A stretch of 64,000 nt of DNA from Lyophyllum atratum (taxonomy: Eukaryota > Basidiomycota > Agaricomycetes > Agaricales > Lyophyllaceae): positions 310,001 through 374,000 of the forward strand of contig JACGCN010000031.1 in assembly GCA_014905825.1 (NCBI GenBank), in the 5' to 3' direction. Under the pieces are notes generated by a model, which saw only the letters and a list, made by a program, of their open reading frames with translations, searched no databases and was not told where the DNA came from. Position numbers and translations under genes: made by a program. How positions within the stretch are numbered: position 1 is the first letter of the stretch; every line of letters begins with the position of its first letter. This document shows positions 41,238 to 50,943 of the stretch, in pieces.

Positions 41238-44200
41238 ATGGTACCCCACGTTCTGCGCGATAATCCTTCCAAGGCCGATGACAACTGGCGGTTCACTGTT
41301 CCATCCGGGGTCTTGAAAGTCCCCTCGAACCGACCCAACCACGGGAAGCTCATCAGCTTCAGCAGTGACAAGATTACACTACAGATAACAAAGTTCCCTG
41401 AGAACAGAGTTCTACGCTCCGATGACCCCTCGAAGTTCATCCTTCTGTCCTTTGGAAATCTTCGATTCCCTGAATCCACTATCCGGGAAGGATCGGAGTA
41501 CATCATGCGTTTGTTTAAGGCTGGATTATTCTTAAACGGCGTCCAGTACCGATTCTATCATCATAGCAACAGTCAACTTGTAAGTATCGACCCTAACGAC
41601 ATAGTAAACCTGTTGATGTGTCTACCAGAGGGGGCGTTCCTGCTTCGTACGCGAGGCCAATTCGGATGCTGAACTAGATGCTCGAATTTACGCCTTGGGA
41701 GATTATGGGAAGATCATGAATATCGCGAAACGTGAGTCCGATCTGTTGTTTCCAGGGTGCTCGCCCTCTTATCAGCTTGACCAAGGTGCAAAACGGATAG
41801 GTCTACTGTTTTCAGAGGCCCAGCTTGACTGGCAACTGGATCCTGGCTTTACTACAGATATCCCGGATATTAGATCAGGAGATGAGATCTTCTCCGATGG
41901 ATGTGGACTCATGTCGCGACACTTTGCAGTACAGCTAAGTAGAGCAAGAAAGATCATTATCAGAGGTGCAAGATACACGCCTACAGTTTTTCAGATCCGG
42001 TAAGCCAACATTATATCACATTACTGTATGACTTTTGCTGACTCCGAAAAGATATCTGGGTTACAAGGGTGTCTTGATGTTGCATCCTGATCTCGACGTG
42101 CAAAAGAAGCACCTGGTGCAATTTCGAAAGAGTATGAGGAAATTCTCGACCACCGCGGATCTCACCTTCTCACTCGTCGGCTACTCAAAACCTTATACCT
42201 TCGGTCGCCTTAATAACGACGTCATTGTTCTTTTGTCGAGCCTTGGCATCACGAATGACAAAGTCCTGGCCAAGCAACAGGAGTATTTCGAGTGGATTAC
42301 CAATGCTTCGAAAGATCCAGTCAAGGCCGTCGATTTTCTGTTTGCCATTGGCGAAAACGAACTTGCTGAAAGAGTCCTTCTGGATGGCCTCGATCATCCA
42401 GCCGTATCCGCACAAATACGCCGACGCCAGTTATCGGAAACGGCCAGGTTCCGAAACGAGAAGGGTCGATCCAAAGCGCCCATCTTCATCGGGGACTCTC
42501 GACGATTATTCGGAGTGTGCGATCCCTACCAGGTACTTAAGGAGGGGGAAGTCCACATTCGCATAATGACTGCCCGCAAGGGGCCGTCCACTCCGATCCA
42601 TGGCGATGTTATAGTGGTGCGAAACCCTTGTCTTCATCCGGGTGAGCACTTCATTTTGCTGCTTGTGCGGAAGCCCAACTTATAGTGAGATAGGCGACTG
42701 CCTAAAATTACGTGCGGTGCATCATAACAAACTGGCGCATCTTGTGGATTGTATCGTGTTCGCATCCGTTGCGCGACCTGGGCATCATTCTGCTCCATCT
42801 ATGAGCAGTGGTGGAGACCTCGATGGTGAGTTATCCGGCGTGATGTATTCGCTGCAGACCATTGAAGCTGGTTTGTTCCAGGCGATGAATACTTTGTCTG
42901 CTGGGACAAAGATCTAGTACCTAGCAAAGTTGCGGAAGTGAGTTTTCAACTTTTTTTCTTATTCATTCATTCCTTGATATGTCGCCACAGTCATACGATT
43001 ATCCAGGAAACAAGGAGTTTACAAGCAAAAAGATTGAAAGATCAGATTTAGCGAACCATTTCGCGTCGTATAGTGGGTAAGCGTAACAAGATAACATCGT
43101 TTTTCTAGATCACAATTCTTACGATTTCTAGTGCTGGAGTGGCCAGAGTGTCATCCCTCCATGCCAAATGGGTCCGCGCCAGTCCATCGGGCGCTTTATC
43201 TGCGGAATGCCAAGAGCTCAACGCCCTGCACTCCCAATGCGTGGATGGCGCACGAATTAGGATTCCTGACCGCCTTACCAACCCGCCCGATCGGCCAGAT
43301 TTGGAGCCTTATATCCTGGACCTCTTGGAGGCAGACAGAACAAAATTTGCTGACGAATTCACTAAAGAGGTGTCTCTAAGGGAAGCGATGACATCCACGG
43401 ACATCAAAGAGGGGAAGGAACTCCTCGTCGCGCTTCTCCAGAGCCAGCAAAGTGCAGTATCCGAGTATGAGCTGTTTACCCTTGCGTGTCTTGTTGCGCG
43501 CAAGCACGACTTCGATGTCACGCCTTTCTTAAGCCATCTCGATGTGTCCGCTCTTAGCGCTCAAGAAAAACATGCGCTTAGTGCCACTTTGCGCTTGTCC
43601 CCCGAAAAGCATCCTTACGTCTGGAACTCCTTGATTCGTTCTGATATCCTGACGCCACGAGATCTGTTTCAGAGAGCCCTCAACCATCCTTTTTCTATGC
43701 AACGTCTGTATTCGTCCAAAGTCCATGGGCTCACGACGTTTTTTGAGTACCTCCAGATGGCGACGCAGGAGTACACTAGAAAGTTACTTATTCTCAAGGT
43801 GACTAATTACCGTTACACAACCAGGTTTTGCGTGAACTAATGTGTTCCTAGACCGAAGAACGATTCGCGATCGGAATTTTCATGAGAGGCGAAATACCAT
43901 GGGACGAGGATCCGGATGTGAACGAGAACGTTGTAGTCTGCTCTTTTATGCCGAATACGGCTTCCACCCTATCCGGGTATCGGCTTGCATGTTAGCGACA
44001 CTCACTTTCAGCTCTACAACAGACATATTGGCGACACATTCATCTTCCTCAACCGCGCGCCTCGCGCTTCTGATTCTGAAATTGCCGCAAGCATCGCATT
44101 GGGGAAGATTTCTGCCACTGTCCAAAGAGTACGAATGTCGTCTTTTCTACATACGCGTTTGTTGACTCTTTGTGCAGCAAATTGGCCGGATACGGAGCAC

Positions 44201-47139
44201 CCCTGTGATTGCTATCGAGCTTCACGTCGTCTCTAACCGTGATCGTGTAGCGCATCAGTTGTTCGATCTATGGTTCGAACAGTAGGTCCAAGCCCTTATT
44301 GGCTGACAAGTTCTGACCAACCTTTAGTGTCCCGACTGAAGAACTCCTTCCACGCTTTCAACGCCGCGCAACACCGTATCAGTTCAATGACCTCCGTGAC
44401 GTGGACTGGAAGGACCCAGAAAATCGGTTACTTCTGCCATCCTTCTTTCCCAAGGCGTCGAGCGTATTCCCGAGGGTGGATTCGCCATCGAATGCGGCAT
44501 TCGGGCCTCCGCCAGGATCAATCCCTGACGACCCCAAATACGAACATCACACGCAGGAGAGTATGAACGCCCATTTATCCAAAAAGGTCGCACCAGAGAT
44601 CAACAAGATCATGGAGTTTGCTCTCGAACATCACGCAGAAGAAGAAATGTTTCTCATCTTCAACTTCACTGTTGCTCAGACGCCTCTAGATTGCGCGACA
44701 GTGAAGAGATGGATGGAAATGTTCCCTCCACTAGCCTTTACCTTGCTCAAATCCTTCCCACCCAAGGAAGACGGATCTCTCGCCGAAGAAATTGCAGATA
44801 CCGCTCACGATATCTGCCGCAATATCATCCGATGCGCAAATTCTTTGGGAATTGCCGTCCTCGTGGCACTAGAGAAGATTTCGAGAGCCATTGCGACTAT
44901 GGATGTCGAGCAATATTTCGATCTCCTCACGTTGACAGCCCTTTCCGTTCGTTCGCGGCATCTTGTCCAAGAAATTCTTCTGGTCCTGAACGACTGTCGC
45001 ATAAACGCTGCAATTGGACCATTGTCACCATCCATGAAATATGGATGTAAATTTGCGCTTTCAATTGCTTTCGACCGAGCCGAGGAAGCCGCTGACGAGT
45101 GCCCATGTGACGACTCAGGAAAGCCAGGGAGGCAGAGGACGCCACCTACCCAAGCGAAACTCTCGTTCATCCCTGACGATCCTGCTCATATCCGCGCCGT
45201 GGTTCGGGTTGATGCTAGAACTGATGTTCGTTTGCATTCTCATGTTCGACTCCAAGCAACATCCAAGGCTACAAATCGATGGACTGAAGCACTTGTTCTT
45301 GACGGCCTTGTTGTCGTGGCAATGAAAGGAGAGCTCAAGATCAGCTTACTCCATCCGCCCCCACCTGAAATGGAACGCATGGACTGGAATATGTACAATG
45401 CAGGAATTATAGGTACGTGCGGCGGGATTGTTTCTACTGCGATGCAATATTCAATTCCCCATGGATTTCTAGCAACATCCAGAGCGATGATGGACGCAGT
45501 CTTACGCCTCTTGAAAGAAGGGGCGGCTTGCTGTAAATTCCACAAAATTATCACAGGCGAACTAGAGGAAAACGATGATCTCGGCGAAGAACCCGCTATT
45601 TCGAATTTGGGCCATTCGACAGCTTCTGCGCGACTTAATGAAAGTCAAGTCATGGCAGTGAATTCCTGTACAGCACCTCTGTCGCTGATTTGGGGGCCAC
45701 CTGGTATGTCACTATGATTTCTTCACCCCAGGCGTGTCTGATTCCGCGAAACTGTTAGGGACCGGAAAAACAACTGTCGTCGTTGACATCCTTCGAGATA
45801 TCATTAAGAAATCCTCTGGAGGAGATCTCCCCAAGATTCTGATGACAGCATCGACTCACAATGGTAAACCCGTTTCTAGCGAAATGTACTCTCAGATTGA
45901 CTGAATGAGTAGCGGTCGACAACGTGTTGGAGAGGTTTGTTGCCATCAACGGAAAGGAAGAGCTTCTTCCAGAACAGCAAATATTGCGGGTTGCGACCGA
46001 CCAATCGAAAGTCAACGAAGACCTCAAGCATTACACTGTCGATGCTAGGGTGGGTGGCGACACCAATGAAAACAATCGACTGGCGAAGAAGGCTCAGGAG
46101 AGGGTCAAGGCAGCCGTTCTGGTGTTCACCACTTGCGCTGGTTCGTATCCTGTACAATCATATAATGCTGATTCTAACTATCACTTCAAGGCGCCGGACT
46201 TGGAACTCTGCGGAAAGTCGACTTTGACATCGCGATTATAGACGAGGCATCCCAGATCACGGAGCCGGGTTCACTCATACCCCTTGTGAAAGGAATCAAG
46301 AGGGCTGTCCTTGTCGGAGACCAGTGAGTCCTGTATCAGCGGCAAGCAAGCTGGGAATTATTGACATGTCATACAGCGTACAACTACGTCCGACAGTAGG
46401 GAAGATGGGTGCCGTCTTGGAATTCGACATATCGCTGTTAGAGCGGCTCTACACTCACGTCGAGAAACCTCAAATGCGCAAGACCATGCTGGATGTACAA
46501 TATCGTTCGCCGAAGGAGCTCATGGCTTTCCCCTCCAAGGCCTTTTACGATGGCAAGCTGAAAACAGGCCTCCAGGACACTGTGAATATTCTCAGGATCC
46601 TCTCTTTCTCATCCTTCCCTTGGCCTCGTCGTGCTGGGGCGCTCATCCCTACCGTCTTCATTCAGTGCTCAGACGAGGAGGATACGGGTGGCATGTCGAA
46701 AAGGAATATCGGCCAGGTGGACCTCGTTGGGCACATCCTCCCAATGCTTACTACACCGGAAGGAGGAGATGTCACCGTGTCGCCTAACGACACGTCGTCT
46801 TTGGCTTCTTTGAAAATCACAGTTTTAACGCCATATAAGAAACAAATCCAAGCCCTGTGTGACAAACTTCCTTCTTCTGTTCCCTGCTCGACAGTCGACG
46901 CGTTTCAGGGTCGCGAAAGCGATATCATCATCTTCTCAACGGTTCGATGCAATACACAAGGAGATATTGGTTTCCTCGACGACAGGAGGAGGTTGAACGT
47001 CATGTGGACCCGCGCTCGTTTAGCGCTGATAATCATTGGTGATCGCCAGACCTTGGGCGCCAATCCACTCTGGAAGGAAGCGCTTGATTCATGTACAGAA
47101 GTCAAGGTAACTTTACCGGAAAGCAGCGATGTCAGTTGA
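41238..47139 (+). CDS. Cellular RNA-dependent RNA polymerase fused to UPF1/Hrr1-like SF1 helicase
   Basis: Fifteen exons (41238-41579, 41629-41731, 41786-41999, 42052-42641, 42694-42825, 42882-42937, 42991-43076, 43132-43798, 43852-44128, 44178-44281, 44328-45703, 45759-45863, 45913-46140, 46191-46323, 46377-47139) chain in phase to about 1724 residues. The first ~650 residues are a eukaryotic silencing-type RdRP: Ser-Asn-Ser-Gln-Leu, Ala-Lys-Arg-Ile-Gly-Leu-Leu-Phe-Ser, Asp-Gly-Cys-Gly-Leu-Met-Ser, Gly-Val-Cys-Asp, Arg-Asn-Pro-Cys-Leu-His-Pro-Gly-Asp and the catalytic Asp-Leu-Asp-Gly-Asp near 457-461. After a ~600-residue linker of unknown fold comes an SF1 helicase: Gly-Pro-Pro-Gly-Thr-Gly-Lys-Thr near 1315, Asp-Glu-Ala-Ser-Gln, Gly-Asp-His-Val-Gln-Leu-Arg-Pro and Asp-Ala-Phe-Gln-Gly-Arg-Glu. 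One extra base at 43984-43987 breaks the frame. This is either a real lesion or a sequence error. Confidence 0.8.
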
Positions 47140-47855
47140 GTCTCGAAATCTATTACTTGGTGTTCTCATGCGTACCGCGCATCTATCCTTGCAATCATGA
47201 GGCAAACAGCTCAGATCTGTTTCATGAGTGGGATAACATACTTACGAGGCGAGAAAAAGAATTGACTTTATGTAAAGTCTTCCTGGGACACAGGACTGCC
47301 TAGCTCATGAAGGAATCGGAGGATTTTATGCTCTTGACTGCCATCAGCGACTATCTTGATGGCCACCTGCCGCTGTTGTGAATCTTGCGCAAAGAAGACA
47401 GTTAACTGAAGAGGATAAGCACTGGAATAAGAGTTCGTATTGAACGGAGTCTCACTCCACGGCCACTGTAAGCTGCGAAAGGGGGCGTATATCGGTCGAC
47501 AGCTTCATATCGGTCGACAGCTTCATATCGGTCGACAGCTTCCTCTGAGGTTCCTCCAAAAATGGCGTACGGGAATTCGGAATTGCAAGGTTCATCGGGG
47601 GGAAGCAAAGGTTTTGAGGTGGCAGTGGGGTCTCCATCTTCGTCGAGCACTGAGGTGTACAGTGTATAACCGTGGCTCAAAAACCACTGATGCATAAAAT
47701 CCGAATAAATGATATCTTTCCGCATTTCGATGTCGGCATCATCGCGAAGAGCTTTGAACTCCTGCTGTATTTCTGACTATGGTTCATGAAAGACATTGAA
47801 CTACATTGAACGACATCAGAAAAAAATGAACGCTTACTTCGGTCAGTTCATCCAT
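47140..47855 (-). pseudogene. Kinase-like relic D (N-terminal part only)
   Basis: Fourth copy of the kinase family. Exon 1 is 47855-47838 (Met-Asp-Glu-Leu-Thr-Glu), followed by a 58-bp intron. Exon 2 starts at 47776 with the family's Gly-Tyr-Thr-Leu-Tyr-Thr motif. After another intron the frame gives Val-Ala-Ile-Lys, Leu-Arg-Phe-Leu-His-Glu, and then a stop in Glu-Asp-Phe-Thr (about 47275). A weak trace of the next segment (Val-Ile-Pro-Leu) may follow near 47230, but the catalytic loop and C-lobe are missing. Three in-frame copies of an 18-bp unit (47491-47544) add repeats of Glu-Ala-Val-Asp-Arg-Tyr. It is a truncated pseudogene lying directly 3' of, and convergent with, the RdRP-helicase gene. 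Confidence 0.7.
47491..47544. repeat. 18-bp minisatellite, three units
   Basis: ATCGGTCGACAGCTTCAT is repeated at 47491, 47509 and 47527 (the last unit with one change), inside exon 2 of kinase relic D and in frame. Confidence 0.9.
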
Positions 47856-48184
47856 CTTTTACGTGTTCTCAATATAATTGTATGTCGAGAAGGAATAAAT
47901 AGGACGACCTTGAGCTTGGAAGAAGTTGTTGACCACTGTCGAAGTCGGATTCAGGTCAACTTCACGCTGCGGCCTGCGGCCACCGAACTTGATACACGTG
48001 ATGGACGCGTCGCTAGTTCATCCATCTTTTACGTGTTCTCAATTAAATGGTATGTTGAGAAGGAATGAATAGGACGACCTTCAGCTTGGAAGAAGTTATG
48101 ACCATTGTCGAAGTCGGACTCAAGCCTCCAACACGCTGCCGCCACCGAACTTCAAGATGCACGTGATGGACGCGTCGCGTCCGT
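47845..48184. repeat. Tandem duplication (period 170 bp) of kinase D promoter and first exon
   Basis: 47845-48014 and 48015-48184 are similar over their length (shared AGTTCATCCATCTTTTACGT at the start, then the same order of motifs, ~85% by eye). Each copy starts with the reverse complement of an ATG-GAT-GAA-CT first exon, so the upstream copy carries a second, orphan start codon. Confidence 0.85.
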
Positions 48185-48683
48185 CACGTCGCCAGGTTGA
48201 AGTCACAATGCACTCTCGGTCCTCGGAGTCGTACTGTCAATTCATGCAGAGCGCGCGCAATATGGTCGGACGATCATGGACAGCATGATGGACAGCCTGG
48301 ACTTCTCGGATAGTAGGCATTGAAGATGTGAGCGTCGCACCGACAGTCCAAGAAAACGCGACTCCGAGCCCGCTTACTTTCATCTACTTCGCCGTGGACC
48401 TCTCGACCAGGATGGATTAGGTCCATATAATAATATCTTGGAACGTCGATGGCACTCGACGTGGTACCCAGGTCCCAGAGGCCGGGCACGTGGATATCTA
48501 GATCTAATCGAGATCATGCACTTGACCTAATCTAATCGCAGACTATCAATGCTTTCGTTGGACTCCAACACAAACTGGGTTCTTCGATGCATTCAAAGAC
48601 CCAGTGCTCAACCGCTCTTCTTTCGAACCAGATATCCCTCCCCGTATTACTTCTCCTACATTTTTCCTGATCAATCCGATTCA
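48185..48683. other. Gap with no supported gene
   Basis: The stretch holds short open frames only and lies between the kinase D promoter repeats and the 3' end of the next minus-strand gene. Confidence 0.4.
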
Positions 48684-49276
48684 CTACGCACAGAACCCCA
48701 GCTCGCTCCAGTACTCTGCTGAGTCCGGCCACGCCTCGATGTATTGCTCAACACGTTCTTCAGCTTCTTGGACGAACCCCCCCGGCATCCACTCATTATT
48801 GTCCAGACGAGCGCCATACTCATGGAGCGCCATCTCCAAAAGCTCTTCATCCACCGTCGTCTTCTCTTGCATGCGTGGCCTCGCGTCCGTGAGATGGTCC
48901 GTCCATCCCCGGAGCTTCAGCAGAAGAAGGGCGAGGAAAGGGATGTCCGGGATGTCCTGGAACGCACCCATGCGCACTATAGCCCCCGCAGGAATACGCG
49001 GGATGCTGAGCAGACCAGGTACCAGGATGTCCACTTTGCAGGCACGGCGTGGGCCGCGGGGGGAGTGTACACAGGGAGAACCACAGCACTCGGCAGGTTA
49101 CGGTAGGAGAGATGGTAGGCACCCACGTTTGGCTCTCTGTTCTCCATCCCGTAGATTGCGCAGGCCGCGCTACCGAAGAGACATGCCTTGAAGTCATGCA
49201 TTTCTAAGACCCATGTAGCTTCGCGAGCGGCTTGGCGTATCTCTGTGATAGTCAAGGGGTCGCCACGGTTAGGCAT
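48684..49276 (-). CDS. Hypothetical nucleotidyltransferase-like protein
   Basis: Two minus-strand exons join across an intron beginning GTGCCT and ending GCAAAG (about 49035-49111). This gives ...Cys-Leu-Phe-Gly-Ser-Ala-Ala-Cys-Ala-Ile-Tyr-Gly...Glu-Pro-Asn-Val-Val-Asp-Ile-Leu-Val-Pro. A Gly-Ser/Gly followed ~20 residues later by Asn-x-x-Asp-x-x-Val is the layout of minimal nucleotidyltransferases. Mushroom genomes carry many such proteins with the following Leu-Leu-Leu-Leu-Lys-Leu-x-Gly-Trp-x-Asp-His segment, also seen here. The start was taken at the Met of Met-Pro-Asn-Arg (49276); an upstream Met at 49312 is in frame. The substrate is unknown. About 170 residues. Confidence 0.6.
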
Positions 49277-49504
49277 GATGCATAGAGTTGGGCCGCGGGC
49301 GCCTGAGCACAACTCATCTATTACTCAAAAAAGGCGCTCAATCAGTGATCACCGACAGAATGACGCTAGGCACGAAGATCACGCGTTTATTACGTCCTCG
49401 CAATCTGTTAATTATGCAACTAGGAGAATAGGCACGAAAAAAAATATGTTACATGAAAATGGATCCCAAATATTCAATCAACAATACAATCCGTAATCCA
49501 CAGT

Positions 49505-50473
49505 TTACTGCGATGTCGCAGCCGGTGCCTTTCGCTGAGCACTAAGTGTAGCCTGCCTGTCCGCAAACCTCTTAAAAACCACTCCCTGCAAAGTCGGCCA
49601 TGATCAGCACCTGTTCGTGAAGGTGATAGACCAGATGAACAAACCTCGTCCCAGGTCTTCTTGAAGCTATCCCGGGCCATGATGTCGCTGAAGTACTTGT
49701 GATAGCGTGCAAACTTGGGGTCCGTCGTCAAGGTCTCGTACGCCTTCAGACCAGTGCCCTCCTCGTACGATCCGAAGTCATTCTTGAGGACGACCTCGAT
49801 CCTCGCCAGGAAGGGTGCGATAGACGCGTCTGCGATGGTGAACTCGGGACCGATGGCGAATCCGTCCGAGGGGAGGAGGGTCTGAATCTTCTCTATCCCA
49901 GCAAGAACTTTCTCAACAGGTTCGCCCCGGAGAACGCATGCTCCGAAGGCGGTGGTGAGGTGGTTAGATACGGCGTCGATGAAGAAGCGGGCTCTTGCGC
50001 GGAGGACGGGGTCGGTGGGGAGGAGTTTGCCAGAAATGTCTACGACGAACTCGAGGAGGACGAGGGATTCGGCAATCTTCTCAGAATCAGGGGATGGCTT
50101 GCTGGGGTCGGTGGGGGGACCACCGTATGCAATGGCCGGCACCTTGAAGGTGGCAATGTCAGCATCCATGTGAACAAGAAGTGCGGGTGTGGACGCACTT
50201 TGCTGGCGGGGTTTACTTGAGGCGCATACCACTCCGGCTTGTTCTGTAGATCGATCTCATAGCGGGTGTATTGGAGCTGGGCCTCCTCCAGGGCGATTTC
50301 CACCTGTGCAATGATGTCAGCGTCATGTGAAGTTGAGATGCAAGGATGGGCTCACTCTGTGGGCATATGGGCAGACCTGCAATCGTGTAAGTTAGATACT
50401 GCGACTATGATGAGCGCCGAAGCCAATGAGTCACCTTGGCGGTGTATAGAGTGAGTTGTTTTGATGCCGTCAT
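49505..50473 (-). CDS. Glutathione S-transferase, omega/GTT-like
   Basis: Minus-strand start ATG 50473 (Met-Thr-Ala-Ser-Lys-Gln-Leu-Thr-Leu-Tyr-Thr-Ala-Lys), then a tiny exon Val-Cys-Pro-Tyr-Ala-His-Arg, then Val-Glu-Ile-Ala-Leu-Glu-Glu-Ala. The Cys-Pro-Tyr-Ala at the start of the thioredoxin-fold helix marks a cysteine-type (omega-like) active site. Later come Val-Pro-Ala-Ile-Ala-Tyr, Ser-Glu-Lys-Ile-Ala-Glu-Ser (the glutathione gamma-Glu binding Glu-Ser) and an all-helical C-terminal domain with Phe-Thr-Ile-Ala-Asp-Ala-Ser-Ile-Ala. The last exon ends Ala-Ala-Thr-Ser-Gln with TAA at 49505-49507. Expected roles are detoxification or glutathione-dependent reduction in the cytosol. Confidence 0.88.
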
Positions 50474-50943
50474 GGTTGGAAGAATCGAAGTTGGTAGAAC
50501 GGTGTGATTCTGTTACCGCTACCTCCCAGGCTTTATAGTCAAAAGGTACAGCTCGATCGCCATAGTACAGTAATCGTAATACTCGTAATCGATGTCGAGT
50601 TCCACAATGAGTTACTCATTGACAGTCAGCTGGTGGGTCGGTTTTGTCAGCGCGGGAGCCGGGCTATGATGCGATTATTCGCCATCGCTGGCACTGGGCA
50701 AAAGTTACCAGGATAGTCAGCCTTGGGAACGTTTTGCTTTACCTTACAAAGAGGCAGTGGGAAGCAAGAGAGTACTACTGTACACGCAACGTTCGGCTCA
50801 TCATTGCGGTCGAGTTGCTTAGGTTCGGGGACATTGCCAAACAAGGTTGCGGAGAGTGGAAGCTACGTAGCTGGGTACTGTCTAGTAGATCTAATAATGT
50901 ATTGTACAGTCATGATAAGGAGTATATGCAACAAACACAGGGA
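50474..50943. other. Intergenic region between GST start and CFT1 end
   Basis: It holds the GST promoter and the 3' flank of CFT1. No gene was seen. Confidence 0.4.

Noticed and set aside
43987..44008. A tiny intron explaining the RdRP-helicase frame break
   Set aside because: It would be only ~21-35 bp, shorter than any other intron here, and the phases do not restore the downstream frame.
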